DNA of 28,331 nt from Saccoglossus kowalevskii (lineage: Eukaryota; Hemichordata; Enteropneusta; Harrimaniidae). Below, piece by piece: positions 8,571 through 18,960 of this stretch (the first letter of the stretch is position 1; each line of letters opens with the position of its first letter). The position numbers were made by a program, and so were the translations under genes. The DNA is taken from contig NW_003109086.1 of the NCBI RefSeq assembly GCF_000003605.2, positions 393,007 to 421,337 of the forward strand, in the 5' to 3' direction. The notes below the pieces were generated by a model. That model had not been told where the DNA came from. It ran no database searches and saw nothing but the letters and a program-made list of their open reading frames with translations.

Positions 8571-8639
8571 CATATTATGCATAGATCAAAATAAAAATTG
8601 ATTCTAGCTATTTACATCTCATAATTGATTTTTTTAGTG

Positions 8640-8804
8640 ATGGCGGCCGCACAGAAAGCGATGATGAAAAGAGAGTTTTACAGTGATGCCGAAACATACT
8701 GGAAGAGTGTCCCGGCAACACCAAACGGAATGTTGGGTGGATTTGCCGATTTATCAACAAAAGATATCAGTTCTTCAGAAAGGTTTCTAGAGAAAACGCT
8801 TGTG
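8640..8804 (+). CDS. NTMT1: N-terminal Xaa-Pro-Lys methyltransferase 1-like, exon 1
   Basis: This is the first coding exon, 55 codons, starting at ATGGCGGCCGC. It encodes MAAAQKAMMKREFYSDAETY followed by W, then GMLGGFADLSTKDISSSERF. It matches the N-terminal part of animal NTMT1, including the Tyr20-Trp21 pair that lines the peptide-binding site in the human enzyme and the GMLGG turn. It ends in phase 0 at a GTAAGA donor (8805). The ATG at 8640 is preferred because it sits at the expected distance from the family core and has a strong start context. The frame is open a few codons upstream but without another ATG. Confidence 0.92.
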
Positions 8805-9599
8805 GTAAGATAATGTTCTGTATTTGACTCGCAAGGCACAAAATGGAGTATTTGGGTTTGCCCTGTCAGTATCTCAAGAATCACCGGTCCGATTCAATTA
8901 AATTTGGTCATAATTAGGTGCATGAAACCCAGTGTGTGCTAAGTATGCAGAAAATTTTAGAAACTTAGGCTGATATAATTGATAAATATGAGAAGATTTC
9001 ATAAAAAACATTAATAATTCTGCTGGAAAAACAAAATGCGTGTCTGCTTTGTCAGTCAGTGATACAGTAATGCCATGATCGAGGGGTGTATGCACAGACT
9101 TCCTAATGGGGTTTTTTTTTATCACACATCAAAAGACACCATACCATACCATAAGGTTCTAAAGAAACATGCCTCTTACATGTACATCGCATGCTTTAAT
9201 ATCATCCTTGATGCTACAAGGACCTTTAGAAGCTTGTGTAGAATGGAAGACATAACCCTACTTTTTTTGACTGAATATTATCTCTATATTTCCACAATCA
9301 TTTTAATTCAAACCAAAGTGCATTTCTTATTGTAGAATCAAAAATTGTGCCTATCCTGGAATTCACATGATTGCCACCAAATTGACTACTACATATTTAA
9401 GGAGCTGAGAATTCTAGAAGTCCTGGATATTTGAAGAATTATTAATATTTGTATTAAACTAATGAAACAAATTACACAAGACAAAAACAATAGTTGAAAA
9501 AAACATAAATGTAGCTTAGCTGGTAGCATTACTGTTTGAAACTATGTAGAGGTGACAGTAACATGAACTTTGATGTAATAATGTCATTTTATATTTCAG

Positions 9600-10115
9600 C
9601 AATTGACTGGTAAAAACCGAGCTCATTGTGCTCTGGATTGTGGAGCAGGCATTGGTCGAGTGACTAAGCATCTTCTATTGAGGAAATTTGATATTGTTGA
9701 CATGGTGGAGTTGAATCAAAAGTTTCTTGATCAAGCACGAGACGAGTACTTGAGTGGAGACAAATCACAAAGAGTTGAAAAATTTATTTGTTGCGGACTA
9801 CAGGATTTTATTCCTGACGCAAACCGATATGATGTCATCTGGGCGCAGTGGGTGCTCGGTCATCTAACAGACGAACACCTAATGAGCTTTTTCACACGCT
9901 GCAAAGCAGGACTGACTGAAAATGGCGTGATTTGCGTCAAGGAAAATATATCACAGGAAGGAATAGATTTGGACGAGGAAGATAGTAGTGTGACTCGACC
10001 GGAGAAGGTTTTCCTAAAACTGTTCCGTAAAAGCGGGTTGACTGTCATTCGAGAAGAAACGCAAGTTGGATTCCCAGCAGATATATACAAGGTGAAAATG
10101 TATGCCTTGAAGTGA
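9600..10115 (+). CDS. NTMT1: N-terminal Xaa-Pro-Lys methyltransferase 1-like, exon 2 (catalytic domain)
   Basis: Exon 2 follows a TTTCAG acceptor in phase 0 after a 795-bp intron. The spliced protein is 226 residues (human 223). Family enzymes use S-adenosylmethionine to methylate the alpha-amino group of proteins exposing X-Pro-Lys, such as RCC1 and SET. Seen here: the SAM motif ALDCGAGIGR (residues 66-75), acidic ribose-binding Glu92 (Asp in human), CCGLQDF (119-125), VIWAQWVLGHL with Trp139, and VKENISQEG with Asn171. Asp180, Asp183 and Tyr218 match human Asp177, Asp180 and Tyr215. All key positions are kept, so the gene looks functional. A METTL11B-type paralogue is possible but less likely. 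Confidence 0.94.
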   Translation, partial: QLTGKNRAHCALDCGAGIGRVTKHLLLRKFDIVDMVELNQKFLDQARDEYLSGDKSQRVEKFICCGLQDFIPDANRYDVIWAQWVLGHLTDEHLMSFFTRCKAGLTENGVICVKENISQEGIDLDEEDSSVTRPEKVFLKLFRKSGLTVIREETQVGFPADIYKVKMYALK

Positions 10116-10399
10116 CCTTTGACATTTCCAAGCAACTATTATGGGATGTCACTTTTAAAAAATATGATCTCATACCTGACCACAAAGAAGTATTTGCTTT
10201 ATATGATGAATGGTTTAAAGGAACACTTGCCATAACTGCACATGTGCGAGTCTTAGCTGAAATGAACATTTTAATACAGAGCAATTTGTTTTTTAGGACT
10301 GTATGTGCAGGCCTGATGAATACAAAATAATTGACAATTAAGAAAGAAAATGGATATGACTGTGAGCTACTTTCACTGCTTTTTACTTTGTTGTGTTTG

Positions 10400-10442
10400 A
10401 ATAAACTGAGTAATGTACATGATGTACGGTATCAGAAATAAA
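10400..10442 (+). terminator. Candidate polyadenylation signals of the methyltransferase gene
   Basis: Two AATAAA hexamers (10400-10405 and 10437-10442) lie 285-325 bases after the stop codon, just before MITE F2 begins. They are the first good signals downstream and give a 3' untranslated region of about 0.3 kb. Confidence 0.55.
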
Positions 10443-10494
10443 ACAGAACTGTAAGAATATGGGAATGTGTATTTCTGATGACAATGTTCCTTAT

Positions 10495-10718
10495 CCTTTT
10501 CACCACCAGACTTTCTTGCCCAAATTTGTCGTCGCTTTCTCCTTATATTCTTCTTAATATTTCTGGAGAGGAACCCTAGTTTTGGAGCCAAGAGACAAAA
10601 TTTTAGTTAATTTTCAGTTTTTACTCAAAGAATTTGGCTATTCCTGTACCAATTTTCTGAAGGACTATAAAACTATTTATGAATTTGTGATGAAAAGAGG
10701 GAACTTGTGGTGAAAAGG
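10495..10718 (+). mobile_element. piggyBac-like MITE family F, copy F2
   Basis: This 224-bp element has ends CCTTTTCACCACCAG and TTGTGGTGAAAAGG and matches F1 in reverse complement throughout. The flanking tetranucleotides are TTAT and TTCA, i.e. decayed TTAA sites. It lies just past the methyltransferase polyadenylation signals. Confidence 0.8.
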
Positions 10719-10994
10719 TTCACGACAGTGAGAAAGAAGACACTGGTGTGTCAAAGTATAATCATGGATGTACTAACACAGGATGAACCACTGACCAATT
10801 TCCTTTGATCTATCTGTTTTGCCGCTGATTATTTTGAAGTAATAAATAAACACTGATGTTTTACTTCTAATTACGCTTAAGACCGTAATCGCGTAGCCGG
10901 GTGATTCCCAAATCTGTTTACACAGTGCGTTCGGCAGTTCTCGAAGACGTTCGGCACATACGGGTCATGTGGTCATGTGCCATTTTCCCCTAAG

Positions 10995-11176
10995 CAAAGG
11001 TGTCGTCACTTGTAGTGGAGCTCATTACCGCTGAAAGTGAAAAAAGATTAAAAAAAAAACAGCAAATTGACAGCGTGTTTCAAACTTGCTATCTTGTGCT
11101 ATCACTAAAGTCGGCAACTGTAAAACATAGGCATAATAAAAATTTGGATCTGATATTAAACTTGTTGCAAATCAAG
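10995..11176 (+). CDS. Candidate internal exon, no family recognised
   Basis: An open stretch between an AG acceptor (CCCCTAAG) and a GTAAAG donor reads VSSLVVELITAESEKRLKKK, then QQIDSVFQTC, HRHNKN and LDLILNLLQIK. It has an amphipathic, lysine-rich helical character and unusually few low-complexity codons for this region. No neighbouring exon could be linked to it. It may be a remnant of a gene or transposon, or chance. Confidence 0.22.
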
Positions 11177-11249
11177 GTAAAGTTGAAATATCATACGATA
11201 AAAGCAAAAATTTCAAAAACCACCAAGAAAGTACTGTAACTTCCCGATC

Positions 11250-12258
11250 GTCAACAAACTTCTGTTGATCTGATTAATGTCCGGTGTTTGAAAGGCCACC
11301 TGTCACGTGGGGTGAACTGCACATGCTTGTCGGTTGCTGTTTATGAATGTGCATTGAAATTGGTAAATGGTATGAGATATAACATTTTTCACGCGATGTA
11401 CACACCCTTTTTAATGACAGCAAGACGAATCCAATTACTTTGATCTCGTTTTCATGTTTTATTTGAATGTTTAGTGTAAGACAAAGGTTTGAAGAGGATT
11501 TCAACACATTATAACACCAAAAGTAAACTTTCTTAACTTCAAGTGCTTTTTTAATTCTCTCAACTCAGTGGTTCATCCTGTGGTAGTCCATGGTATAATC
11601 ATGCATACTGGTATATACAAGGCAGAATTTGATTGGTCAGAAAAACCTGTCAACAAACTTGCTGCTCTCTGATTGGTCTGACTTTTACGGTTTAATAGCC
11701 AATCAGACACAATCTTGTAAGTAGCATCATATTTCATATGTTGTGAAAATGAATAAATTTGGATTTGAACCGGGAACCATTCAGGGACCAATGTTAAATG
11801 GCTCAAAAATTGATATTTTCATGGAAATTTTTCATTTTTTGATGGGAAAAGTCCTTCTGACCATATGTTTTTATTTGCACTTTGTAAACAACAACATAAA
11901 ATATAACCAGAGTATATAAATCATGGAAATCTGAATATCAATGCTTATATCACACGATCACAAGAAACATAAATTGAAAATCATATACCGGTATATGGTC
12001 CCCACCCCCAAGAAATGGAGTTTCTTATTGGTTACCTAACCTTCACACATAACAGTCATGCCGATCAGAGTTCATGTTTGATGTGTCAAATATTGCCATC
12101 AACTGTTTATTGATCATCGAGTTACAATTTGGGCATGGTTTCTCAAAAGTGGGCGTAGTTTTTTAAATACAAGAGTGGTCATTTCATCAGCATCTCGCTT
12201 ACCACCCATGTCGATCACAGCATTGTTACAAACCACCATATTTGAATACTATTGGATA
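11250..12258. other. Non-coding stretch with clustered CCAAT boxes
   Basis: No coding frame is supported. There is an E-box CACGTG at 11304-11309. Three CCAAT/ATTGG motifs occur within 80 bp (11632, 11672 and 11700), the last two in inverted order around GGTCTGACTTTTACGGTTTA. GGATTTGAACC at 11761-11771 is a B-box-like match on the minus strand, but no tRNA fold or A box was found. Confidence 0.4.
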
Positions 12259-12373
12259 TACTGTAAATGTATTACTGTAAATTATTATTCACCTGTTTTT
12301 ATGTTTTCTATTTTCGCAAATTCCTGGTAAGTAAAATCTGCTAAAATTAAATCTACATGAACATGTAAATGTA
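12259..12373 (+). repeat. Dispersed repeat family H, copy 1
   Basis: ACTGTAAATGTATTA, then ATTATTATTCACCTGTTTTT and ATCTGCTAAAATTAAATC with TGAACATGTAAA, are shared with 13999-14084 and 27868-27938. This is a short non-coding interspersed repeat. Confidence 0.6.
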
Positions 12374-13998
12374 AATAACAATAGAACTCATTGTTTCTCT
12401 GCCATGTTTGTGAACCCAGTGAAATGGCTCAAAACATCAAAATAGTGAAAATAAGTTGTTTTACCGGTACTTTAATAAAGATCGTGTTTAACACCAATTA
12501 GTTCAATGTCACAGCCTGAATACAGATCTTGTGCATTCAAAAAATTCAAAACTTTGTTTTTTTTTTTATTGCAATGCTCTTTGTAATTATTCATATTCTC
12601 TGTTTGATGTGTTTGAAGTGAACATACCTAACTCTAATCCTAGGCTGTCATACATACCATACACACTTCAAAGTAAATACAGTAGTCAGTATTAGTGCTT
12701 GTGATCATGATCATGCAAGTGTAGCATTGACCTAGAAAATTAAACACCCACACCAGCTCACTGCCAGAATATTTCCTCATACAATTTAAAATCAATGTGT
12801 TTTTATACTACAGTATTATATAACCTATGGTAATTGTCATATCCTTTTGATTTGCTCTCAAATTTTATTTTTATTCGTATAACCATAGCTCTTCCTTTAG
12901 CTGGATCGTTAATTATTGGAGGTGGCAAATTTCTTATTCAATTTATTTTTGGGTAAATGAATTATTGGTTTTGTCCATGGTGATAGAATTAAACACATCA
13001 GGGGAAACTGACAAAATGGTAATCATTGAAACGAATTACAGAAATATTTATTTCATTTTATCTTTTTTTTCAATAAGAGGAAACATTAAGGTTGCTTTCA
13101 GAATTATTGAAGGAAAATAATAAATCAGGTGCTTCAACTCATACAGATGTCCGACTAGAAATATAGTAGATCTTGCACAATTTGTAACTTCAGTATATAC
13201 TCATGCTTTCACAAATCCATTCCCTTGTTTGTTTTTTTATGAATAATTATAAATTTCAATAATAGTTGAATCCAACTGCTTTTAGTGAATGGATATTTAC
13301 TAACATGTGTCAGCTGATCCAACCAAATGGATGGCTTCATGTCCTGTGGAATAACCTCATATGGGGGGGGGATTTAATGATATTCCATCAACCAATAGTA
13401 ACCTCAGTTTGATTTCATAAATATTTATGAAAAAAAACAAGAGAACAGGTTTATGGTCACAATTGTATATCAGTGTAGCGTTTTTTATAAGCAATAGTAT
13501 AAATATAAGTTTACTTGTGCACAATTTAAGATCATGCTGTTCTGAAAGTTCTGCAAGTTATTTGTAATAAATTTACATACAAAATAAAATGTTGTTCAGA
13601 GTGTTAATGAGATACCACATATGAGGAGGAGGGACAGTGTTCATTATCGCTATCAAATGAATGCACAGCACACATGCAGCACTAGATTATGCTAGAAAGG
13701 AAAAATTAATTTATACAAGTATGCCCTCATGTGGTGTATGTTGAATTGCTTTTGTTTTTATATATGTTTTGTACATAAAATACTGCAAACAAATATTATT
13801 TTTTTAGCTCCGCTGTCAACTTTTTTTCTTTCTAAACAAATATTCACAAGATTGAAAATGAATGTTGTCATTATTAAGTTTGTAAATTGCATACGAGCAA
13901 ATACAAGTAGTGAAAATAAAGAGAATGGGGGTTATATGGACCACACCAGTTTTCCCTTTCAGTAGATGCGACTCTGGTTTATTGTGATAAATCTAGTT
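12374..13998. other. Long AT-rich stretch without recognised gene
   Basis: No open frame with family resemblance was seen in 1.6 kb. It includes a G9 run near 13363-13371 and a TTTTTTTAGCTCCGCTGTCAA motif near 13801 that recurs at about 7690. Confidence 0.45.
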
Positions 13999-14084
13999 TA
14001 TCATAAATGCATTAATAATTTACTGGGTTTTATTTTTTCTGGTATATAAAATCTGCTAAAATTAAATCCATTTGAACATGTAAA
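13999..14084 (+). repeat. Dispersed repeat family H, copy 2
   Basis: TCATAAATGCATTAATAATT, ACTGGGTTTTATTTTTTCTG and ATCTGCTAAAATTAAATCCA followed by TGAACATGTAAA match copies 1 and 3. Confidence 0.6.
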
Positions 14085-14198
14085 AGAAAACAGAACTAAT
14101 AATGGTTAAATGTCAGCGCACAAAAATGGTTTCACAATACGACCCAACCCCTGGTGCAGCAAAGACACAACAGGAAATTGTACATTGATGTAGCCATC

Positions 14199-14332
14199 TT
14201 AAAGCGCGTGGTCGTCGCGCAGCGCGTGTTCGAATTTCATGTAAATAAACAATGTATTTTACACGCGTTGTATACGTCGCTATGAGTCCCATATCGAATA
14301 GGACGCGGCACGACGACTGCCGCCCTTTAAAA
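14199..14332. mobile_element. TTAA-type MITE family C, copy C1
   Basis: It starts TTAAAGCGCGTGGTCGTCGC and ends CACGACGACTGCCGCCCTTT followed by AA, giving TTAA|AG...CT|TTAA with inverted ends of about 25 bp. It is GC-rich against an AT-rich background and short (134 bp). Related copies are C2 and C3. Confidence 0.72.
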
Positions 14333-14339
14333 AACATTT

Positions 14340-14577
14340 TACTAATTACAGTATTTGTAATCTAATGAACTGAAATTCACGTTTTATAAACAAAATGAGG
14401 GTGCAAACAGAGGAAATCATGGGCCACAATATTTCAGGTTGTGGTTTTAAAAGTCACCTAATTAGTCTTTATTTTGAAGACACTTCTTGCTCTGTCATCA
14501 ACCTGATTTTTGGGATTCTATTCTGACTCGAGACCTCTACAAAGTCAGTTCTGTTAGAGGTCATACTAGAACTCAAC
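14340..14577 (+). repeat. Dispersed repeat family A, copy 2
   Basis: It shares GAAATTCACGTTTTATAA, CCACAATATTTCAGG, TCTTTATTTTGAAGACA and the right-hand block ACCTCTACAAAGTCAGTTCT / GTTAGAGG with copies 1 and 3. Its left end is replaced by MITE C1. Confidence 0.55.
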
Positions 14578-14643
14578 ATGGTATGTATAAAGAACTGAAA
14601 TTATGAAAGGAAACTAAATGCGAGTTGACCCCCCCCCCGCATG

Positions 14644-15109
14644 AGGGCGGTGCTGTCGTTGAATTATTGATGGATACGCATGCAAGTCCCCATTTTCGGA
14701 CTTCGATTGTACATTCCTAAATTGAATAACACTCTTGAAATAATGCGGGCATGCATTTGTGTTGATAAACATTGATTTTACCATAATACAAAGCGCTCTT
14801 CTAATGGAAATCACAAATACAATGTATAAGGTTTGACCTGGGCGTGACTTGCACTAATTACTGCCGGTGACTCCTTCGATACCTTCCAATCACCTAAAAT
14901 TACCTAATTAAAGCTTGGAAACGTCTCAGTTTGTACTCGTTGATCTGCGTGACAGTCAAAGTCGCCATCTTTGTTTATATGAGATCCACATACAACCATG
15001 CTTTATTGTACGTAGATCTATGTCCATTTTCAGGATACGACTTCAATAAAGACTATTATTATTTTTATAATCTCGTGCATGCGTGGCGCGACGACTACCG
15101 CCCTTTAAA
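14644..15109. mobile_element. TTAA-type MITE family C, copy C2 (longest)
   Basis: The right end GGCGCGACGACTACCGCCCT is followed by TTAA. The left end GAGGGCGGTGCTGTCGTTG is a decayed inverted match. The interior shares TTTGACCTGGGCGTGACTTG, ATTACCTAATTAAAGCT and GTCAAAGTCGCCATCTTTG with C3 (26975-27246). A C10 tract abuts the left end. The left boundary is uncertain. Confidence 0.6.
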
Positions 15110-15504
15110 TCTAAGTAAAACTATGAATGCCTGCACAGTATATTCATTACACTGGACCTATATTGAACAAGAGACGAACACCGCCTTTTAACAGAAGTAA
15201 CATATTACAATTCATTAACCGGTTTAATAAATTAATATAAACTGATTCAATATTTAAATAGTAATCTGTGATTTGGGTTTCATAAACTAGTGTAGTAGTT
15301 TTCAAAATTGAGGAACTTGTGCAGATACATAGCTTTTCAACCCTAAAACTTCATATTGGAATCATAATCAGTGTGTATACTTGTCCAATATGCCTTGTCA
15401 ACTTCTAAGAGTCTATTTTCGTGTCACTTTATATTACCACATGCACATGACCATAATTGGAAGTGTATTTCTGTATTTAGTAGCTCTACAGTGGTGATGG
15501 TACG

Positions 15505-15760
15505 GGACGGCAGTCTAAAACAATTTTGGGGGCATCGCCTTTCAAGAAACCCTTTGTGTCAGCAAAATGTGACCCTCAAAATCCAGGAAATAGCATTTCA
15601 GGGGGTTTAGATTTCATTTTTTTTAAGAGGAAGCATGCCCGCTGACCCCCTAGCAAGGTCGCGCTTTCAGCGCGAGGTTGGTGAGCAGATCTTCTCCCCA
15701 TGAAAGATTTGGTGCCGCCGCCTTGCTCTGTACATACATTGTACAGTGAAAGACACTAAG
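15505..15760. repeat. Probable dispersed repeat with GC-rich hairpin
   Basis: The block GAAGCATGCCCGCTGACCCC, then a hairpin CGCGCTTTCAGCGCG (15660-15674), resembles common interspersed sequences of marine invertebrate genomes as I remember them. No second copy is present in the window. A short palindrome TGTACATACATTGTACA (15730-15746) follows. The bounds are approximate. Confidence 0.35.
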
Positions 15761-15789
15761 TTGTACCATAGATTATGAACACACTTATA

Positions 15790-16347
15790 AACGATTGTAA
15801 ATCATCATCAGCTTTCATTCAAATTTAAATATTCAATAGCAAGATCATGTACTCTTGGGTTAGCATGTGATAAAAGAAAATGGGAAAATAATAGTGAAGA
15901 TGACATAATTTGTCCATGTTGTGAAAAAGACGAAGAAACTCTCGAACATTTTATTTTGCAATGTCCAAGTTTTAAAATAAAAAGGGACAACTTAATGTGT
16001 GAAATAAAAGAAATGTTATTGAAGATGAAAGAAACAAATTTATCTTCCAGCAACTGAAGAGTTATTATGTTTCCTTCTGGGAGATACCACTCAAGGTTAT
16101 AACAAAGAAATATGTTACACCATAGACAAACCTAAGAAAGAATTTTTAGTTGATGCCATGGATGTTAGAACAACATTTTTACACTAATAAGTAGATTGTA
16201 ATGTTATTTTTATTAATTTTGTTATATGATGTTTTTCTTAATTAAGAAATATATCTTTAATTTTGCAGTTCCTGTAAAAGTGAGTCCCTGCTTTAAAAGG
16301 GTAGCAACAAATAAATCAAATAAAAATAAAAAAAAAATAAAAAATAG
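15790..16347 (+). pseudogene. 3' end of a third non-LTR retrotransposon (5'-truncated, frameshifted)
   Basis: The frame from about 15815 reads SIARSCTLGLACDKRKWENN, then CPCCEKDEETLEHFILQCPS with C-x2-C-x8-H-x4-C. It stops at 16054 after a frameshift. The continuation, EELLCFLLGDTTQGYNKEIC ending DAMDVRTTFLH, runs from 16056 to 16187 in another frame. The 3' untranslated region ends in an A-rich AAATAAA-type tail (16310-16346). The order and zinc-finger-like motif match the tails of the two elements near the window start, but the sequence is clearly a different family. Confidence 0.78.
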
Positions 16348-16866
16348 TGATTGGCTCTATGTATATGCTCATAATGTATACATATGTTTCCAGTGACGTA
16401 GCAACTGTAAGCGTCCAATCAAGCACCTGCAGATTGGATAATGTTGAATTAGCTCATTATTATAACTCACAATGGTGTAGCAAAACATTTCCAGACTGAT
16501 CAAATTAAAATCTAATGGTCATTTTGATTTATCAAAAAACAAATATTATGTTTATTATCTCTGTTTTCTGTCCTTCGCTGTATACTGGAATATACTTATA
16601 TGTATTGTATTGATATATGAATATTAATAAACCCAGCGGCTTTCATTTAAAATCGGTATCATTTAATCCAAACAAGAGAGCTTGCTAATATTGAATGGCC
16701 ATTTGAATTTAGGACACCACCGATATTTGTTCCGCTGGTTCCCGGCGTCCTTTATATGAACGAAAAGAAGATAATAATATGGTCATGACATAGTACATGC
16801 GATCAAAATACCGAATGGATTACAGCTGTACGTGTCCAATTATGTATGTATGTATTATGTACTATG

Positions 16867-16970
16867 AGGTTATTACGAGGATACTGCAAAGTATGCACAA
16901 AGACAGTATAGCGGAAGTATCAACCGTATACTTTCTGAGGGCGTACTTTGTAATAACCTCGTAATAACCT
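16867..16970. mobile_element. Foldback element E, copy 2
   Basis: AGGTTATTACGAGG (16867-16880) is exactly inverted at 16957-16970 (CCTCGTAATAACCT). The next block, ATACTGCAAAGTATGCAC, resembles the arm of copy 1 at 8454-8570. Confidence 0.75.
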
Positions 16971-17115
16971 AATTATTATACATCTTTCAGCGATATTTTC
17001 CTCCCACGAAATCAAAAACGTTTAGAACAGATTTAGCAAACTTCTTTAATCCATGTTTGTTTTTATTATTATCAGAGGACGCTTACGTGCCTAATCGTTC
17101 CATATTTGGAATTCC
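16971..17115 (-). repeat. Flank of repeat E, copy 2
   Basis: In reverse complement this matches 8262-8453 (AATTCCAAATATGGAACGAT, CGTAAGCGTCCTCTGATAAT, TTCTAAACG). Together with the hairpin it defines a repeat of about 250-310 bp present in inverted orientation at two sites 8.5 kb apart. Confidence 0.7.
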
Positions 17116-17480
17116 TGTTTCCTAATATGGTACTAAGATGAAAATACCCAGTACAACTTCAATACCGCAACATTAAAGTGCCTGTGCACTGCCCACCCTC
17201 ACGTTTCCCATTTTAGATCTGTATCCCACTGAAATGGGCAGTTATTGATATTTTTGCTGAAAATGATTACTCGTATCCAAGAAAATTTCGGATATTTCTC
17301 GTGTTGTAGCCACGCCCACCTATCCTGAAACGGTCGACTGTTTCCGGATTTCCGACTCTCGCCGAAAGTGCGCCACCAAATGCCAAAATGTGAGAGGAAG
17401 TCATACCCCTGAGCCGTAATAACACTGGTCATTCAGTATACTTTTAAACGATATACATTTTTCAGTCGGTGTTTTTTTCT

Positions 17481-18167
17481 NNNNNNNNNNNNNNNNNNNN
17501 NNNNNNNNNNNNNNNNNNNNNNNNNNNNNNNNNNNNNNNNNNNNNNNNNNNNNNNNNNNNNNNNNNNNNNNNNNNNNNNNNNNNNNNNNNNNNNNNNNNN
17601 NNNNNNNNNNNNNNNNNNNNNNNNNNNNNNNNNNNNNNNNNNNNNNNNNNNNNNNNNNNNNNNNNNNNNNNNNNNNNNNNNNNNNNNNNNNNNNNNNNNN
17701 NNNNNNNNNNNNNNNNNNNNNNNNNNNNNNNNNNNNNNNNNNNNNNNNNNNNNNNNNNNNNNNNNNNNNNNNNNNNNNNNNNNNNNNNNNNNNNNNNNNN
17801 NNNNNNNNNNNNNNNNNNNNNNNNNNNNNNNNNNNNNNNNNNNNNNNNNNNNNNNNNNNNNNNNNNNNNNNNNNNNNNNNNNNNNNNNNNNNNNNNNNNN
17901 NNNNNNNNNNNNNNNNNNNNNNNNNNNNNNNNNNNNNNNNNNNNNNNNNNNNNNNNNNNNNNNNNNNNNNNNNNNNNNNNNNNNNNNNNNNNNNNNNNNN
18001 NNNNNNNNNNNNNNNNNNNNNNNNNNNNNNNNNNNNNNNNNNNNNNNNNNNNNNNNNNNNNNNNNNNNNNNNNNNNNNNNNNNNNNNNNNNNNNNNNNNN
18101 NNNNNNNNNNNNNNNNNNNNNNNNNNNNNNNNNNNNNNNNNNNNNNNNNNNNNNNNNNNNNNNNNNN
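17481..18167. other. Assembly gap (run of N)
   Basis: There are 687 consecutive N. It lies wholly inside the TTAA-flanked element. Its size may be an estimate. Confidence 1.
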
Positions 18168-18168
18168 T

Positions 18169-18480
18169 AGTAACTGTGATTTGTCGTTTTTTAAATTATT
18201 TAATAGTGATCACTATGGTCTAATGTTTAGAATGTCAAAATATGTTCTCTTTTATTTTAATTTTGAAAGTTTTACTCAGACGATCGATGAAATAAAACAG
18301 TGTAGTGACGTGCCTAGTAACCTGCTAAATAACGAGATAATTCCGACGTCAAATTCTATTTTGTCCAGCGACAGTGTACAAACGTGCGCCGCTGACGATC
18401 ACGGTGACCAGCTACACCAGAACGAACATATTTCGCATCTAACTCAACCCCGTGCAACAACAATTGATACTATGTGTTAA
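18169..18480 (+). CDS. Partial open frame emerging from the gap, unrecognised
   Basis: The frame is open from the end of the gap to a stop at 18480 (104 codons with stop). It reads SNCDLSFFKLFNSDHYGLMF, later QTIDEIKQCSDVPSN and a Ser/Asp/His-rich tail SSDSVQTCAADDHGDQLHQN. The start would lie in the gap. It could be the C-terminus of a protein encoded by the surrounding transposon, or an exon. No motif was recognised. Confidence 0.3.
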   Translation, partial: SNCDLSFFKLFNSDHYGLMFRMSKYVLFYFNFESFTQTIDEIKQCSDVPSNLLNNEIIPTSNSILSSDSVQTCAADDHGDQLHQNEHISHLTQPRATTIDTMC

Positions 18481-18839
18481 TTATGGTCCGTTCCTCCTCG
18501 ACGAATAAGTACATAAGTGAAAATTTAGTCAAAGACGAGAAAACTGCACAAGAAATTTGCCTTATTTACACGTATCGGCAATGCAAGCTGCCATGCGACT
18601 TCCCCTTCTGACGTCACAAGGGGAATTTCTGTATGCAAATAAGAAGCTAATGAGAAGCCTCGTTTTAAAATACACAAAAATAAAGTTGCCGTAGATTGAG
18701 TTTAAAACACATTTTTTCACTTAAAAAATAATTCATGCTTAGAAACATAAAAAAATAATAATATTTATGTATCAATGGATAATTTTAGGCGTGAAAATAG
18801 CAGCCATTTCACAGGCACTTTAAGACACGCTGTTACTTG

Positions 18840-18960
18840 TGGCGTTACGGTGACAGATGTATAATAATAATATTTATAATATAATAATATGTTTATTCAA
18901 CCTTTGTATAACAGTAATACATATCTTTAGATTACATTTATCATTTCTTTTCTATATTGC
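18840..18960 (-). repeat. Possible retroelement 3' tail with ATT-rich microsatellite
   Basis: On the minus strand, GGTTGAATAAACATATTATT is followed by an ATA/TTA-rich tract. This is a layout seen at the 3' ends of non-LTR elements with short-repeat tails. No coding sequence was recognised upstream. Confidence 0.3.

Larger units (their letters stand above)
17173..18823. mobile_element. TTAA-flanked DNA transposon containing the assembly gap
   Basis: The left end is TTAA|AGTGCCTGTG at 17173 and the right end is CACAGGCACT|TTAA at 18823. This is a perfect 10-bp inverted repeat within a flanking TTAA, with partial similarity further in. The length is about 1.65 kb, of which 687 bp is unknown. 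TTAA duplication suggests a piggyBac-type integrase. No transposase is visible in the sequenced parts, though the gap may hide coding sequence. Confidence 0.72.

Noticed and set aside
10112-10330. 72-codon frame overlapping the end of the methyltransferase
   Set aside because: It starts inside the stop region of NTMT1 and lies in its 3' untranslated region; no motif is present.
11761-11771. tRNA gene or tRNA-derived SINE from a B-box match on the minus strand
   Set aside because: No convincing A box at the right distance and no cloverleaf arms could be paired.
17469-18170. 233-codon open frame
   Set aside because: It is almost entirely N; the frame is an artefact of the assembly gap.
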